From: Streptomyces antarcticus
Lineage (GTDB): Bacteria > Actinomycetota > Actinomycetes > Streptomycetales > Streptomycetaceae
Assembly (NCBI RefSeq): GCF_026627255.1
Contig: NZ_JAPNLM010000004.1
Span: forward strand, 199,589 to 263,588
Direction of reading: 5' to 3'
DNA length: 64,000 bases
In this document: positions 44,883-54,210 of the stretch, piece by piece
How positions within the stretch are numbered: position 1 is the stretch's first letter
How the letters are laid out: each line of letters starts with the position of its first letter
Notes under the pieces: model-generated
What the model was told of the DNA's origin: nothing
The model's database searches: none
What the model saw: the letters and a program-made list of their open reading frames with translations, nothing else
Position numbers and translations under genes: made by a program

Positions 44883-46216
44883 AGACCCTGACCGCCGTCC
44901 GCGGCTTCCCGCTCCCCGTGCGCCTGCTCCTGGTCAACCAGCTCGGCGTCAACACCGGCTTCTACCTGCTCATCCCGTACCTCGCCACGCACCTCTCCGA
45001 CGACCTCGGGCTGTCGGCCGCCGTCGTCGGCGTGGTCCTGGGCCTGCGCAACCTCAGCCAGCAGGGCCTGTTCCTGCTGGGCGGCTCGGCCGCCGACCGG
45101 CTCGGCGCCCGCGGGGTGATCATCGCGGGCTGTGCGCTGCGGACCGTCGGGTTCGCCCTGTTCGCCCTCGGCGACGCGCTGCCGCTGCTGCTCGCCGCGT
45201 CCATACTCAGCGGGCTCGCGGGGGCCCTCTTCAACCCCGCTGTACGGACCTACGTCGTTCTGGAGGCCGGCGACCGCAAGGCCGAGGCCTTCGCCCTGTT
45301 CAACGTCTTCGCCACCACCGGGGCCCTCCTCGGCCCCCTGCTCGGCTCCCTGCTGCTCCTCGTGGACTTCCGGGCCGCCGCGGTGTCGGCGGCCGGCGTC
45401 TTCGCCCTGCTGACCCTGGCCCAGCTCCTGGTGCTGCCCGTCCGGAAGATCCCCGCCCCCGACACCGGGGTGTTCGCGGACTGGCGCGAGGCGGCCCGCA
45501 GCCGGGGCTTCCTTCCCTTCGCCCTCGCCATGATCGGCATGTTCGGGCTGGAGAACCAGCTGTACCTGCTGCTGCCGCACGCCGCCGTACGGGCCTCCGG
45601 GTGGGACGGCTCGATAGGGCTGCTGTTCCTCATCGGAACCGTCGCGAACGTGCTCTTCCAGCTCCGCATCACCCGCCGGCTCGGGGCCGCGGGCGGGCGC
45701 GCCCGCTGGATCGCGGCCGGCCTCGCGGTGATGGGGCTGGGCTTCGTGCCCCCGATGTTCGTCGCGGGCGCTTCCGGGCCCCACCCGTTGAACCTGCTGG
45801 TGGTGCTTTCCGGCGTATTGCTCCTGCACCTCGGGGTGATGATCGCCCAGCCGTTCGTGATGGAGCTGATCCCGGCCTTCGGCCGGCCCGGCCTCACCGG
45901 CACGTACTACGGCCTCTTCTACGCCGTCTCCGGCATCGCCGCCGCCGCGGGCAGTGCGGGCATCGGCTGGGCCATGGACAGTGCCGACCGCACCGGCCCC
46001 TCCTGGCTGCCCTTCGCCTGCTGCCTCGCCCTCGGCCTGGCGTCGGCCGCCGCCGTCGCGCGGCTGCACCGGCGCCGGGCCCTGCCCGCGGGCCCGGAGG
46101 CGGAGTCCGGCCCACCCGGGGCGGGCGCCTCACCGGCCCCGCCCGCCGCCGTCCTGTCACCGGCCCCGCCCGGCCCGCCCGCCGCAGGCACCCGTACGGA
46201 AGGAGGCGCCCGGTGA
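44879..46216 (+). CDS. MFS exporter of the metallophore-like operon
   Basis: This 445-residue membrane transporter has twelve hydrophobic segments and the MFS signature around GGSAADRLGARGVIIAG (about 65) and the loop between helices 2 and 3. The C-terminal 45 residues are Pro/Ala-rich and dispensable-looking. It probably exports the small molecule; the direction is inferred from the ABC importer downstream. The GTG overlaps the epimerase stop. Confidence 0.9.
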   Translation: MKTLTAVRGFPLPVRLLLVNQLGVNTGFYLLIPYLATHLSDDLGLSAAVVGVVLGLRNLSQQGLFLLGGSAADRLGARGVIIAGCALRTVGFALFALGDALPLLLAASILSGLAGALFNPAVRTYVVLEAGDRKAEAFALFNVFATTGALLGPLLGSLLLLVDFRAAAVSAAGVFALLTLAQLLVLPVRKIPAPDTGVFADWREAARSRGFLPFALAMIGMFGLENQLYLLLPHAAVRASGWDGSIGLLFLIGTVANVLFQLRITRRLGAAGGRARWIAAGLAVMGLGFVPPMFVAGASGPHPLNLLVVLSGVLLLHLGVMIAQPFVMELIPAFGRPGLTGTYYGLFYAVSGIAAAAGSAGIGWAMDSADRTGPSWLPFACCLALGLASAAAVARLHRRRALPAGPEAESGPPGAGASPAPPAAVLSPAPPGPPAAGTRTEGGAR

Positions 46217-46293
46217 CCTCCGGGCGCCTCCCCGTCACCCCCCGCCGCACCGAACCGCCCGAAGCCCCCGCACCGCAATGGAGACCGCACGCC

Positions 46294-47883
46294 ATGCACA
46301 CCGCGAACGACCCCACCGCACCCACCGCACCCACCGGCCCCGCCCGCCGAAGCCTCCTCCTCGCGGGCGGAGCCGGAGCGCTCGCCCTCGCCGCCGGCTG
46401 CCGGACCGGCCCCGGCACCACGGCCGACCACGCCCCGGACGGCGGGACGCCCCGGCGCGGCGGCCGCCTGCGCGCCGCCTTCGCCGGAGGCGGCGCCGGA
46501 GAGACCCTCGACCCGCACGCCGCCAACCTGTTCGTGGACGCGGCCCGCGCCAAGGCCCTCTTCGACAAGCTCGCCGACTTCGGCGCCGACCTCGCCCCGG
46601 TACCCCGCCTCGCCGCCCGCTGGGAACCCAACGCCGCACTCGACACCTGGCGGATCACCCTGCGCCCCGCCGCCTTCCACGACGGACGGCCCGTCACGGC
46701 CGAGGACGTCCTCTTCAGCTACCGCCGGATCGCCGACCCGAAGGGAACCTTCCGCGCCAAGGCCTCGCTGGAGCCCATCGACCTCGCCGCGAGCCGGGCC
46801 GTGGACGCCGCCACCGTCGAGTTCCGGCTCAAGCGTCCGTACGCCGAATTCCCCAACGTCCTCGCCGCCTTCGGCGCGTACGTCGTCCCCCGGGGCGCCA
46901 CCGCCTTCGACCGGCCCGTCGGATCGGGCCCCTTCAGCTTCGTCTCCTTCACGCCCGGCAGCAGCCTGCTCGTCAAGCGCCACCCCGGCTACTGGGAGGG
47001 CGCGCCGCACCTGGACGAGCTCGAATTCCTCATCGCGGGCGAGGAGTCCGCCCGGGTCAACGCCCTCCTCGGCGGCCAGGTCGAGTACGCCCACGAACTG
47101 AACCCGGCCACCGCCCGCGCCCACCAGGGCAAGGGCCGCATCGACGTCGTACGGCTGCCCGGCAGCTCCATGCAGGGCTTCGTCATGAAGACCGACCGCC
47201 CGCCCTTCGACGACAAGCGGGTCCGCCAGGCGTTCCTGCTCATCGCCGACCGCCGCGAACTCGTCGACGGCGCCCTCTCCGGAACCGGCGAGATCGGCAA
47301 CGACCTCTTCGGCAAGGGCTGCCGCTACTACGCTTCCGGACTGCCCCAGCGCACCCAGGACCTCGACCGGGCCCGCGCCCTCCTCAAGGAGGCCGGAGCC
47401 GAGGGGCTCAAGGTCACCCTGGACACCGCGCCCGCCGCCACCGGATTCGTCGAAGCCGCCGGAATCTTCAAGGAACAGGCGGCCCGGGCCGGAGTCACCG
47501 TCGAGGTGAAGGTCGGCAACAAGGAGACGTACTGGAAGGACATCCAGACCTCCGGCACCTTCGCCTCCTACCGCTCCGGAGCCATGCCCATCGAGTCCCA
47601 CGTCTCGCAGCGCCTCCTCACCGGCTCCACCACCAACGCCACCCACTGGCGCCACCGCGACTTCGACGACCTGTACCAGCAGGCCCAGTCCACCCCGGAC
47701 GAGCAGCAGCGCACCGCCCTGTACGAGCGGATGCAGCGCCGGCTGCACGACGAGGGCGGCTTCCTGATCTGGGGGTTCGCCGACTGGATCGTCGCCACCG
47801 CCCCCACGGTGCGCGGGGTGTCCAGGACGGCCCCCGCCAACACCCTCGACTGGGCGCGCTTCGACCGGACCTGGCTCGCGTGA
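46294..47883 (+). CDS. ABC transporter substrate-binding lipoprotein (family 5)
   Basis: This 529-residue SBP starts at the ATG at 46294; an in-frame GTG at 46213, overlapping the MFS stop, is an alternative. It is a lipoprotein with lipobox LALAAGC after a basic RRS stretch. The family 5 pattern is TLDPHAANLFVDAARA, then ITLRPAAFHDGRPVTAEDV and a C-terminal end typical of DppA/OppA/NikA. The operon suggests it binds a metal complex or the ligand, rather than a common peptide. Confidence 0.9.
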   Translation: MHTANDPTAPTAPTGPARRSLLLAGGAGALALAAGCRTGPGTTADHAPDGGTPRRGGRLRAAFAGGGAGETLDPHAANLFVDAARAKALFDKLADFGADLAPVPRLAARWEPNAALDTWRITLRPAAFHDGRPVTAEDVLFSYRRIADPKGTFRAKASLEPIDLAASRAVDAATVEFRLKRPYAEFPNVLAAFGAYVVPRGATAFDRPVGSGPFSFVSFTPGSSLLVKRHPGYWEGAPHLDELEFLIAGEESARVNALLGGQVEYAHELNPATARAHQGKGRIDVVRLPGSSMQGFVMKTDRPPFDDKRVRQAFLLIADRRELVDGALSGTGEIGNDLFGKGCRYYASGLPQRTQDLDRARALLKEAGAEGLKVTLDTAPAATGFVEAAGIFKEQAARAGVTVEVKVGNKETYWKDIQTSGTFASYRSGAMPIESHVSQRLLTGSTTNATHWRHRDFDDLYQQAQSTPDEQQRTALYERMQRRLHDEGGFLIWGFADWIVATAPTVRGVSRTAPANTLDWARFDRTWLA

Positions 47884-48827
47884 CCGGCGGCCTCGCCTGG
47901 ACCGGCCGCCGTCTGCTCCTCGGCGCGGGGCAGACGGCGGCCGTCGTCCTGCTGGTCTTCGTCCTCACCGAGGCGCTGCCCGGCGACGCGGCGGTGGCCC
48001 TCGCCGGGGACCAGCCCGACCCCGAGCGCATCGCCCGCATCCGCGAGGCCATGGGCCTGGACCGGCCCGCCGCCGAACGGTTCCTGGAGTGGGTCGCAGG
48101 CATGCCGCGCGGGGACCTGGGCACCTCCCTGGCCACCGGACGGCCCGTCACCGGGCACCTCGCCGCCGGCGCCGGCCCCACCCTGATCCTCGCGGGCGCC
48201 ACCCTCACGCTGCTCGTGCCGCTCTCCCTCGGCCTCGGCATGCTCGCCGCCCGCCGCGAGGGCGGCCTCACGGACCGGGCCGTCAGCGCCGTCACCGTGG
48301 CCGTGCACTCGGTGCCCGAGTTCGCCCTCGGGGTGCTGCTGGCCGCGGTGTTCGCGCTCCACCTCGGCTGGCTGCCCGCCACCGCCGTCGGCACCGCGGT
48401 CACCGGCGACCCCGCCGTGCTGGTCCTGCCCGTCCTCGTCCTGACGGCCCGGCCCGTGTGCACCCTCAGCCGTCTGGTGCGCGCCGGGATGATCGAGGCG
48501 ATGGCCTCGCCGTACGTCGCCCAGGCCCGCCGCTACGGGCTCTCCGCCTCCCGCGTCCGCTGGGCCCACGCCCTGCCGGGCGCGCTGGCACCGGCCGGCC
48601 AGCAGCTGGCGCGCACCTGCGACTGGCTGCTGGGCGGGGTGATCGTCGTCGAGGCCCTCTTCGTCGTCCCCGGCCTCGGCACCGTCCTCATCGACGCGCT
48701 CGCCGCCCGCGACGTACCGGTCGTCCAGGGCCTCGCCGTCGTCTACGGCCTCGTCACCGTCATGGCCAACCTCGGCGCCGACCTGCTCGCGCGCCGCTTG
48801 GCCCCCCGCTCGGAGGTGGCGGCGTGA
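47880..48827 (+). CDS. ABC permease, DppB-like
   Basis: This 315-residue permease starts at the GTG at 47880 inside GTGA. It has six membrane segments and the EAA loop (YVAQARRYGLSASRVRWAHAL), which contacts the ATPase. It is the first half of the transmembrane channel; the DppC-like gene follows with a GTGA overlap. Confidence 0.93.
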   Translation: MTGGLAWTGRRLLLGAGQTAAVVLLVFVLTEALPGDAAVALAGDQPDPERIARIREAMGLDRPAAERFLEWVAGMPRGDLGTSLATGRPVTGHLAAGAGPTLILAGATLTLLVPLSLGLGMLAARREGGLTDRAVSAVTVAVHSVPEFALGVLLAAVFALHLGWLPATAVGTAVTGDPAVLVLPVLVLTARPVCTLSRLVRAGMIEAMASPYVAQARRYGLSASRVRWAHALPGALAPAGQQLARTCDWLLGGVIVVEALFVVPGLGTVLIDALAARDVPVVQGLAVVYGLVTVMANLGADLLARRLAPRSEVAA

Positions 48828-48895
48828 CCCGTACCGGAGGCGGACGTGTGACCCGTACCGGAGGCGGACGGGGGACCCGTACCAGGGGCGGACGC
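48824..48895 (+). repeat. Three-copy 24-bp tandem repeat duplicating RBS and start codon
   Basis: GTGACCCGTACCGGAGGCGG and four more bases repeat at 48824, 48848 and 48872 (third copy with GGG for GTG). Because 24 is a multiple of three, the frame is kept. Each copy brings a GGAGG followed by a GTG. Confidence 0.9.
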
Positions 48896-49705
48896 GTGAT
48901 CCGCGCCGCCGCGCGGTACGCGCCCGGGGCCGTGCTCGTCGCCGTACCGCTGCTGCTCGCCGTCCTCGGGCCGCTGCTCGCCGGACCGGCCGGCCCCCGG
49001 GCGGTGTCCTTCTCCGCCGGACCGGACCACTGGCTCGGCACCGACTTCACCGGGCGCGACGCCTGGCGGCAGGTCCTCCTCGGCGGCCGGTCGGTGGTGC
49101 TCGTGGCCCTCGGGGCGACGCTGCTCGCCTACCTCGTCGCCCTGCCCGTCGGCCTCGCCGCCGCGCTGACCCGCCGGACCTGGCTGGAGGAGGCACTGAT
49201 GCGGCCGCTGGACGTACTGATCGCCGTACCCTCGCTGCTCCTGGTCCTGCTGGTCGCGGCCGCTTTCGCTCCCGGGCCGGCCGGGCTGACCGCGCTGGTC
49301 GGGCTGGCGGCCGTACCGGAGGCGGCGCGGGTGGTGCACGCGGCCGCCGCCGAGGTCGCCTCCCGGCCCGCCGTGGAAGCGCTGCGCATGCAGGGGGAGT
49401 CCTGGTGGCGGACCGCCGTCGGGTACGTGGCCCGCTCCCTGCGCCGGACCCTCGCCGCCGACGCCGGGATCCGGCTGACCGGCGCCCTGTACCTGGTGGC
49501 GACCGCCGCCTTCCTCGGCGTCGGGGTGCAGCCGGACACCTCGGACTGGGCGGTGATGGTCGACCGCAACCGCACCGGGCTGTTCCTCCAGCCCTGGGCC
49601 GTGGTGGTGCCCGCCCTGCTCGTCGCCGCGCTCTCGACGGGCGTCAACCTGCTGTTCGACACGGCCCTGCAGCGCGGCGGCCACCGGAAGGGAGCACGGC
49701 GATGA
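48824..49705 (+). CDS. ABC permease, DppC-like, with repeated start modules
   Basis: This 293-residue permease has in its first 24 codons three in-frame copies of an 8-residue unit (TRTGGGRV). The DNA unit carries GGAGG followed by GTG, so GTG codons at 48824, 48848 and 48896 could all initiate; 48824 overlaps the previous stop. The mature domain has six helices (GPDHWLGTDFTGRDAWRQVL is the family motif). Together with DppB it forms the import pore. Confidence 0.9.
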   Translation: MTRTGGGRVTRTGGGRGTRTRGGRVIRAAARYAPGAVLVAVPLLLAVLGPLLAGPAGPRAVSFSAGPDHWLGTDFTGRDAWRQVLLGGRSVVLVALGATLLAYLVALPVGLAAALTRRTWLEEALMRPLDVLIAVPSLLLVLLVAAAFAPGPAGLTALVGLAAVPEAARVVHAAAAEVASRPAVEALRMQGESWWRTAVGYVARSLRRTLAADAGIRLTGALYLVATAAFLGVGVQPDTSDWAVMVDRNRTGLFLQPWAVVVPALLVAALSTGVNLLFDTALQRGGHRKGARR

Positions 49706-51225
49706 CCGTCCTCGTGGACGTACGGGACCTGCGGATCGAGACCGGCGGTCGCGCCGTCGTCGACGGCGTGAGCCTGACGGTCCGCGCCGGCCGGGTGACG
49801 GCCCTCGTCGGGCCCTCCGGCAGCGGCAAGACCACCACCGGGCTCGCCCTCCTCGGCGAGTACCCGCCCGGCGCGCGCGTCACGGGCACCGTACGCACCC
49901 TGCCGAACGGCGTCGGCTACGTACCGCAGCACCCGGCCGCCGTACTGCACCCCGCCCGGCGCGTCGGCGCGCTGCTGCGCGACGTCGCGGCCCGCGGGGG
50001 CGGCGGCCGCCGGGCGGTCCGCGAGCGGGTCCACGCGGCCCTGCTCCGGGCGCAGCTCCCGGACCCGGCGCAGGTGCTGCGCCGGTTCCCCCACCAGCTG
50101 TCCGGCGGGCAGCAGCAGCGCGTGGTGCTCGCGCAGGCGCTGCTCTTCGGCGCCGGGGTGATCGTCGCGGACGAGCCCACGACCGGGCAGGACCCGCACA
50201 CCAAACGGGGCGTCGTACGGGAGCTGGCGGCCCTCGCCCAGCAGGGAGTCGCCATCGTTCTGCTGAGCCACGACCTCGACGTCGTAAGGGAGTTGGCGGA
50301 CGAGGTCGTGGTGTTGCGGGCCGGCCGCGTAGTGGACCGGGGCCCCGCGGACACGGTGCTCGGCGCGCCGCCGGCCGAGGCGCCGCCGTCCCTTCCGTCG
50401 CCGCAGTCGCCGTCGCCGTCGCCGCAGTCCCCGTCTTCGGCGCAGCCGTTCACGGCCCCGCCGCGCCCGTCCGGTCGGCCGTCGGAGCGCGCGGCCGGGC
50501 CGCCGCGCCTGGAGGTCCGGGACCTGACCGCCGTACACCGCACCGGGCGCGGCGCCCTCCCGGTCCTGCACGGCGTCGGCGTCTCGGTGTCGGCGGGGGA
50601 GTGCCTCGCGCTGATCGGCCGGTCGGGCAGCGGCAAGACCACCCTGGGGAGGTGTGTGGCGGGGCTGCACGCGGGCTACCGGGGCGGGGTCGTGCTCGAC
50701 GGCGTACCGCTGCCGCCCGGATTGCGGTCCCGCAGCCGGGCGCAACTCGCTTCCGTGCAGTACGTGTTCCAGGACGCGAAGGCGGCCTTCGACGAACACC
50801 GGCCGGTCCTCGGCCAGATCGCGCGGACGGCGGTCCGCCTCCGGGGGGCCGACCGCGCGGACGCGCTCGCGCAGGCCCGGCGGACCGTGGAGGCACTGGG
50901 CCTGCCCGCGGGTTCGGCAGGGCGCCGCCCGGGGGAGCTGTCCGGCGGGGAGCTCCAGCGGGCCGCGCTGGCCCGGGCCCTGCTGGCCCGGCCGCGGGTG
51001 CTCGTCTGTGACGAGATCACCTCGGGCCTCGATCCCGCGGCCCGCGGCGCGGTCCTCGACCTTCTGGCCGGGCTCCGCGAACGCGACGGGCTCGCCCTGG
51101 TGTTCATCACCCACGACCTCGCCGCCGCGGACGCGCTGGGCGACCGTACCGCCGTGATGGACGCGGGCCGCGTGGTGCGTCAGGGCCCGGCCCGCCCGGC
51201 CGCTGAGCCTGCGCCCGGTCGCTGA
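49702..51225 (+). CDS. ABC ATPase with two fused nucleotide-binding domains
   Basis: This 507-residue protein starts at the ATG at 49702 in ATGA. Two complete ATPase domains: NBD1 with GPSGSGKTTTG, LSGGQQQR and VIVADEPTTG; NBD2 with GRSGSGKTTLG, LSGGELQR and VLVCDEITSG. A Ser/Pro/Gln linker (PSLPSPQSPSPSPQS) joins them near residue 232. Many Dpp-type importers have two separate ATPases; here both are fused, closing the operon. Each half powers import. Confidence 0.93.
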   Translation: MTVLVDVRDLRIETGGRAVVDGVSLTVRAGRVTALVGPSGSGKTTTGLALLGEYPPGARVTGTVRTLPNGVGYVPQHPAAVLHPARRVGALLRDVAARGGGGRRAVRERVHAALLRAQLPDPAQVLRRFPHQLSGGQQQRVVLAQALLFGAGVIVADEPTTGQDPHTKRGVVRELAALAQQGVAIVLLSHDLDVVRELADEVVVLRAGRVVDRGPADTVLGAPPAEAPPSLPSPQSPSPSPQSPSSAQPFTAPPRPSGRPSERAAGPPRLEVRDLTAVHRTGRGALPVLHGVGVSVSAGECLALIGRSGSGKTTLGRCVAGLHAGYRGGVVLDGVPLPPGLRSRSRAQLASVQYVFQDAKAAFDEHRPVLGQIARTAVRLRGADRADALAQARRTVEALGLPAGSAGRRPGELSGGELQRAALARALLARPRVLVCDEITSGLDPAARGAVLDLLAGLRERDGLALVFITHDLAAADALGDRTAVMDAGRVVRQGPARPAAEPAPGR

Positions 51226-51411
51226 GTCGCCGCCTGGCCGCTGAGCCTGCGCCCGCCCCTGCGGACCGGGCGGCGCTCGGGAAGGCCGGCCCCCCCGGGG
51301 GCGGTGGCGTCGACCGGTGGCGCAATGTGTTTACTCCAAAGGGCTGTTCATGTGATCACTTCCGCGACCCGGGCGTAAAACGGTCGTTGGGGTGTCAGAC
51401 GCGATCAAGAA

Positions 51412-51708
51412 GTGACCGTCCGAGCGCGCCGTGACGTCGCCGCTCGCGCGCTGCACCCGCCCGCCGGGCTCCACAGCCTCGACGCGGCTCCGGGCGTCCT
51501 CGACGTGTTCCACGGGGTGCGCGCCCTGGACCCGCCGGGCGGGGTGGTCCTGCGGACGGCGGCCTCGGGTGTGCCCCGGGAGGTGTTCGCCCTCGCCGTC
51601 GACGGGGCCGTCCACATCGTCCGCGAGGGCGACTCCGATGCCCTGATGCGGGCCCTGCGCACGATCGGTCTGCGCCGGGCGAGCTGCGACCCCGACCACA
51701 TGCCTTGA
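51412..51708 (+). CDS. Small hypothetical protein
   Basis: This 98-residue protein starts at the GTG at 51412. Codon usage is strongly G/C in the third position. It has a beta-rich region (VVLRTAASGVPREVFALAVD, GAVHIVREGDSDALMRALRT) and no signal. Family not recognised. Confidence 0.6.
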   Translation: MTVRARRDVAARALHPPAGLHSLDAAPGVLDVFHGVRALDPPGGVVLRTAASGVPREVFALAVDGAVHIVREGDSDALMRALRTIGLRRASCDPDHMP

Positions 51709-51755
51709 CCCGCCGCCCGGGCCTCCCTGCCGCTCCACCGGCACGCCCGGGTCCG

Positions 51756-52922
51756 TCAGCGTCCGGAGGTGACGCGTTCCGCGTCGGGGGCGGCGGGCTG
51801 GGACGGGACCCGGCCGAAGCCCGTCGGCCCGCCGGGGGTGCCCGTGCGGATGTCCTGGACCCCGCGGCGCAGGCTGTCGCGCAGCATGCGGCCCAGCGGG
51901 CGCTCGACGAACCGGTGGATGCCCCAGGCGAGCGTGAGCATGAGGGCGGTGACGGAGAGGACCAGGGGGACGGGGGCCACGTCGTCGCGGAACCGGTGGA
52001 TGAGGGTGAGCCCGGCCATCATGTGGATCAGGTAGAAGGGGTACGTGATCGCGCCCGCGTGGGGGAGCCAGCGCCACTGGACCCGGTCGAGGGCGCCCAG
52101 CGCGATGGCCGCCATGACCAGGAAGCCGAGCGTGATGATCACGTGGGCGGGCCAGGCGGGCGTCCGGTCGGTGACGGCGCGGCCCAGGCTGGAGATCATC
52201 CGTCCGTGCACGTAGTGCTGGGCGAGCAGGAACTGCACGCCGACGACGGCCCACAGGACGGCGTTGGGCCGGAAGCGCCGCATGAGGTGGAAGGCGATGC
52301 CGGCGATGAAGTACGGGGAGTGGGACGGGATCGCGAAGAAGTACAGTGCGACGCTGTCGGCGGTGGGGGCCACGACCCCGGCCACGGTCCAGAGCCCGCA
52401 GAAGAGCACGCAGCTGCGGTAGGTCACTCCGCGCAGGGCGACGACGGCCGCGAACAGGACGTAGAACTTGAGCTCGACGAAGAGGGTCCAGTAGGCGTCG
52501 TCCACGTTGGGGACGCCGACGCCGCCCTGGAGCATCGAGAGGTTCACCACGACGTCCGCGAACGACTTCAGGGGGCGTACCTCGGGCCAGGTCAGCAGGA
52601 CGAGGCAGGTGAAGGCGATGCCCGCCCAATAGGCCGGGAAGAGACGGGAGATCCGGGAGACCGCGAAGTCGCCCACGGTGCGGCCCCACACGCTCATGCA
52701 GATGACGAAGCCGCTGACCAGGAAGAAGACCTCGACGCCGAGCCAGCCGTAGACGGCCAGCGGCCGCAGGCGCGGGAAGACGGCCGCGGTCGGCTCTCCC
52801 CAGGCGCTGTCCAGGGCGACGTAGTGGTAGAACACCACGCCGAGTGCGGCGAGGATCCGGACGGCGTCGAGGGCCGCGAGCCGACGCGGCTTCCTGTCGC
52901 CCGCGGCTATGCCCACACTCAT
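51756..52922 (-). CDS. Acyltransferase-3 family membrane protein
   Basis: This 388-residue protein has about ten membrane helices. The conserved N-terminal motif is RLAALDAVRILAALGVVFYH, with FFLVSGFVI, and SRISRLFPAYW marks the family. It transfers acyl groups to cell-surface sugars, peptidoglycan or small molecules. Its C-terminus is a cytoplasmic basic tail. Confidence 0.9.
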   Translation of the reverse strand: MSVGIAAGDRKPRRLAALDAVRILAALGVVFYHYVALDSAWGEPTAAVFPRLRPLAVYGWLGVEVFFLVSGFVICMSVWGRTVGDFAVSRISRLFPAYWAGIAFTCLVLLTWPEVRPLKSFADVVVNLSMLQGGVGVPNVDDAYWTLFVELKFYVLFAAVVALRGVTYRSCVLFCGLWTVAGVVAPTADSVALYFFAIPSHSPYFIAGIAFHLMRRFRPNAVLWAVVGVQFLLAQHYVHGRMISSLGRAVTDRTPAWPAHVIITLGFLVMAAIALGALDRVQWRWLPHAGAITYPFYLIHMMAGLTLIHRFRDDVAPVPLVLSVTALMLTLAWGIHRFVERPLGRMLRDSLRRGVQDIRTGTPGGPTGFGRVPSQPAAPDAERVTSGR

Positions 52923-53041
52923 CCCTCGACAGCCTCCGTCAACGCACGGCCGTCCTGTGACCGCCGTAGGTCCGCGGAACTCTACATCTCACTCTCGGTC
53001 ACGCTCAGGGGGGTGATCGCGGCCGCGGGGGATCCGGCAGC

Positions 53042-53281
53042 CTACGCCGCGCGGGTGCCCGCGCCGCCGGGGCCGAAGTCGCGGGCGAAGCCCTCGCGGA
53101 ACCCGGGCCGTTCGACCGCCCGCTCGAAGGCCAGCGCTGCGCGAGCCAGCCCGGCCTCGCGCTCCTGGGCGGCCGCAAGCCCGGCGAGGTAGTCCGGCAG
53201 GCTCAGGCCGCGTGCCGCCGCGAGCGCGGCGAGCCGGTCGTGTACGTCGGTGTCGAGCTCGACCGCGGTGGTGTCAGCCAT
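53042..53281 (-). CDS. Ribbon-helix-helix antitoxin-like protein (MazE7 type)
   Basis: This 79-residue protein has an N-terminal ribbon-helix-helix (MADTTAVELDTDVHDRLAALA) and a charged helix. It resembles MazE/VapB-like antitoxins. No toxin gene is adjacent, so it is an orphan or regulates another locus. Confidence 0.75.
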   Translation of the reverse strand: MADTTAVELDTDVHDRLAALAAARGLSLPDYLAGLAAAQEREAGLARAALAFERAVERPGFREGFARDFGPGGAGTRAA

Positions 53282-53384
53282 GCCCCGAGTATGCCGTGCC
53301 CGCCGGCCGCCGCGGGGCCGGTTCGCCGCCGCGGCGGCCGGCCGGTCCCGTACGGGAGTTCGGGCAGCCCCGCCGGGGCGCCGC

Positions 53385-54152
53385 TCAGCGCTCCGGGTGA
53401 TCCCCGTGCGCAGGAGCCCCGGCGGCCGGTTCGAGCAGGCGGACGCGCAGGGCCTCGACCAGGGCGGCGTCGGCGCCGAGCAGGTCCGCCGCGTAGCCGT
53501 GCACGGACCCGTGTTCCGCGGCCAGGGCCGCGAGGAACAGGCTCATCACCTCGGCGGGCGCGCGGCCGTACCCGGGCCAGACCCGCGTGCGGCCGGGGTG
53601 CCCGGCCCGCCAGTCGTCAAGGAGCCGGCCGGTGGCGAGCCCGGTGAGCGCGAAGTCGTCCACGATGTCCTGCTCGGACACCCCCAGCAGGGCCAGGACC
53701 AGCGCGGCCAGCAGACCGGTCCGGTCCTTCCCGGACGCGCAGTGGAAGACCGCGGGGCCGTCCTGGGACGCCAGCACCCCCAGCGCCAGGCGGAGTTCGG
53801 CGACGCCGTCGTGGGCGACCTCCACGTAGCGCTCGGCGAGGTAGGGCCCCGGTTCCACGTCGGGTCCGAGGGCGGCCTGGTCGTAGGGGCGGTGCTCGAC
53901 GCTGAGGTTGTGGTAGGCGAGTGACGGATGCCCGGGTACCCGGCCCTTGGACTCGATCTCCCACGGGTAGCGCAGGTCGATGACGGTCTCGATGCCCAGG
54001 CCGAGGAAGCGCTCCCAGTCGCCGCCCTCCAGTTTGCCGAGCGAGTCGGCCCGGAACAGCCGCCCCCACCGCACCGTTCGGCCGTCCGCGGTCGGATAGC
54101 CGCCCAGGTCGCGGAAGTTGTGGAGCCGTTCGAAAGACACGTGTCGGTTCAT
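53385..54152 (-). CDS. Tyrosine/dual-specificity protein phosphatase
   Basis: This 255-residue protein has the PTP signature HCASGKDRTG (HCx5R, about 121), with FRDLGGYPTADGRTVRWGRL upstream, typical of the tyrosine-protein phosphatase family 3 (PF13350). It probably acts on phosphoproteins or phosphoinositides. The start is the ATG at 54152. Confidence 0.92.
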   Translation of the reverse strand: MNRHVSFERLHNFRDLGGYPTADGRTVRWGRLFRADSLGKLEGGDWERFLGLGIETVIDLRYPWEIESKGRVPGHPSLAYHNLSVEHRPYDQAALGPDVEPGPYLAERYVEVAHDGVAELRLALGVLASQDGPAVFHCASGKDRTGLLAALVLALLGVSEQDIVDDFALTGLATGRLLDDWRAGHPGRTRVWPGYGRAPAEVMSLFLAALAAEHGSVHGYAADLLGADAALVEALRVRLLEPAAGAPAHGDHPER

Positions 54153-54210
54153 CCCCGGCACCCTACGAGGAAAACCGCCGCGCCCTTCGTCGGGGGCCCG
54201 CCTGGAGTGT

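Noticed and set aside
40533..45000. EDDS (aes) or staphylopine-type cluster
   Set aside because: I see no argininosuccinate-lyase-like, nicotianamine-synthase-like or opine dehydrogenase gene; only the general logic is shared.
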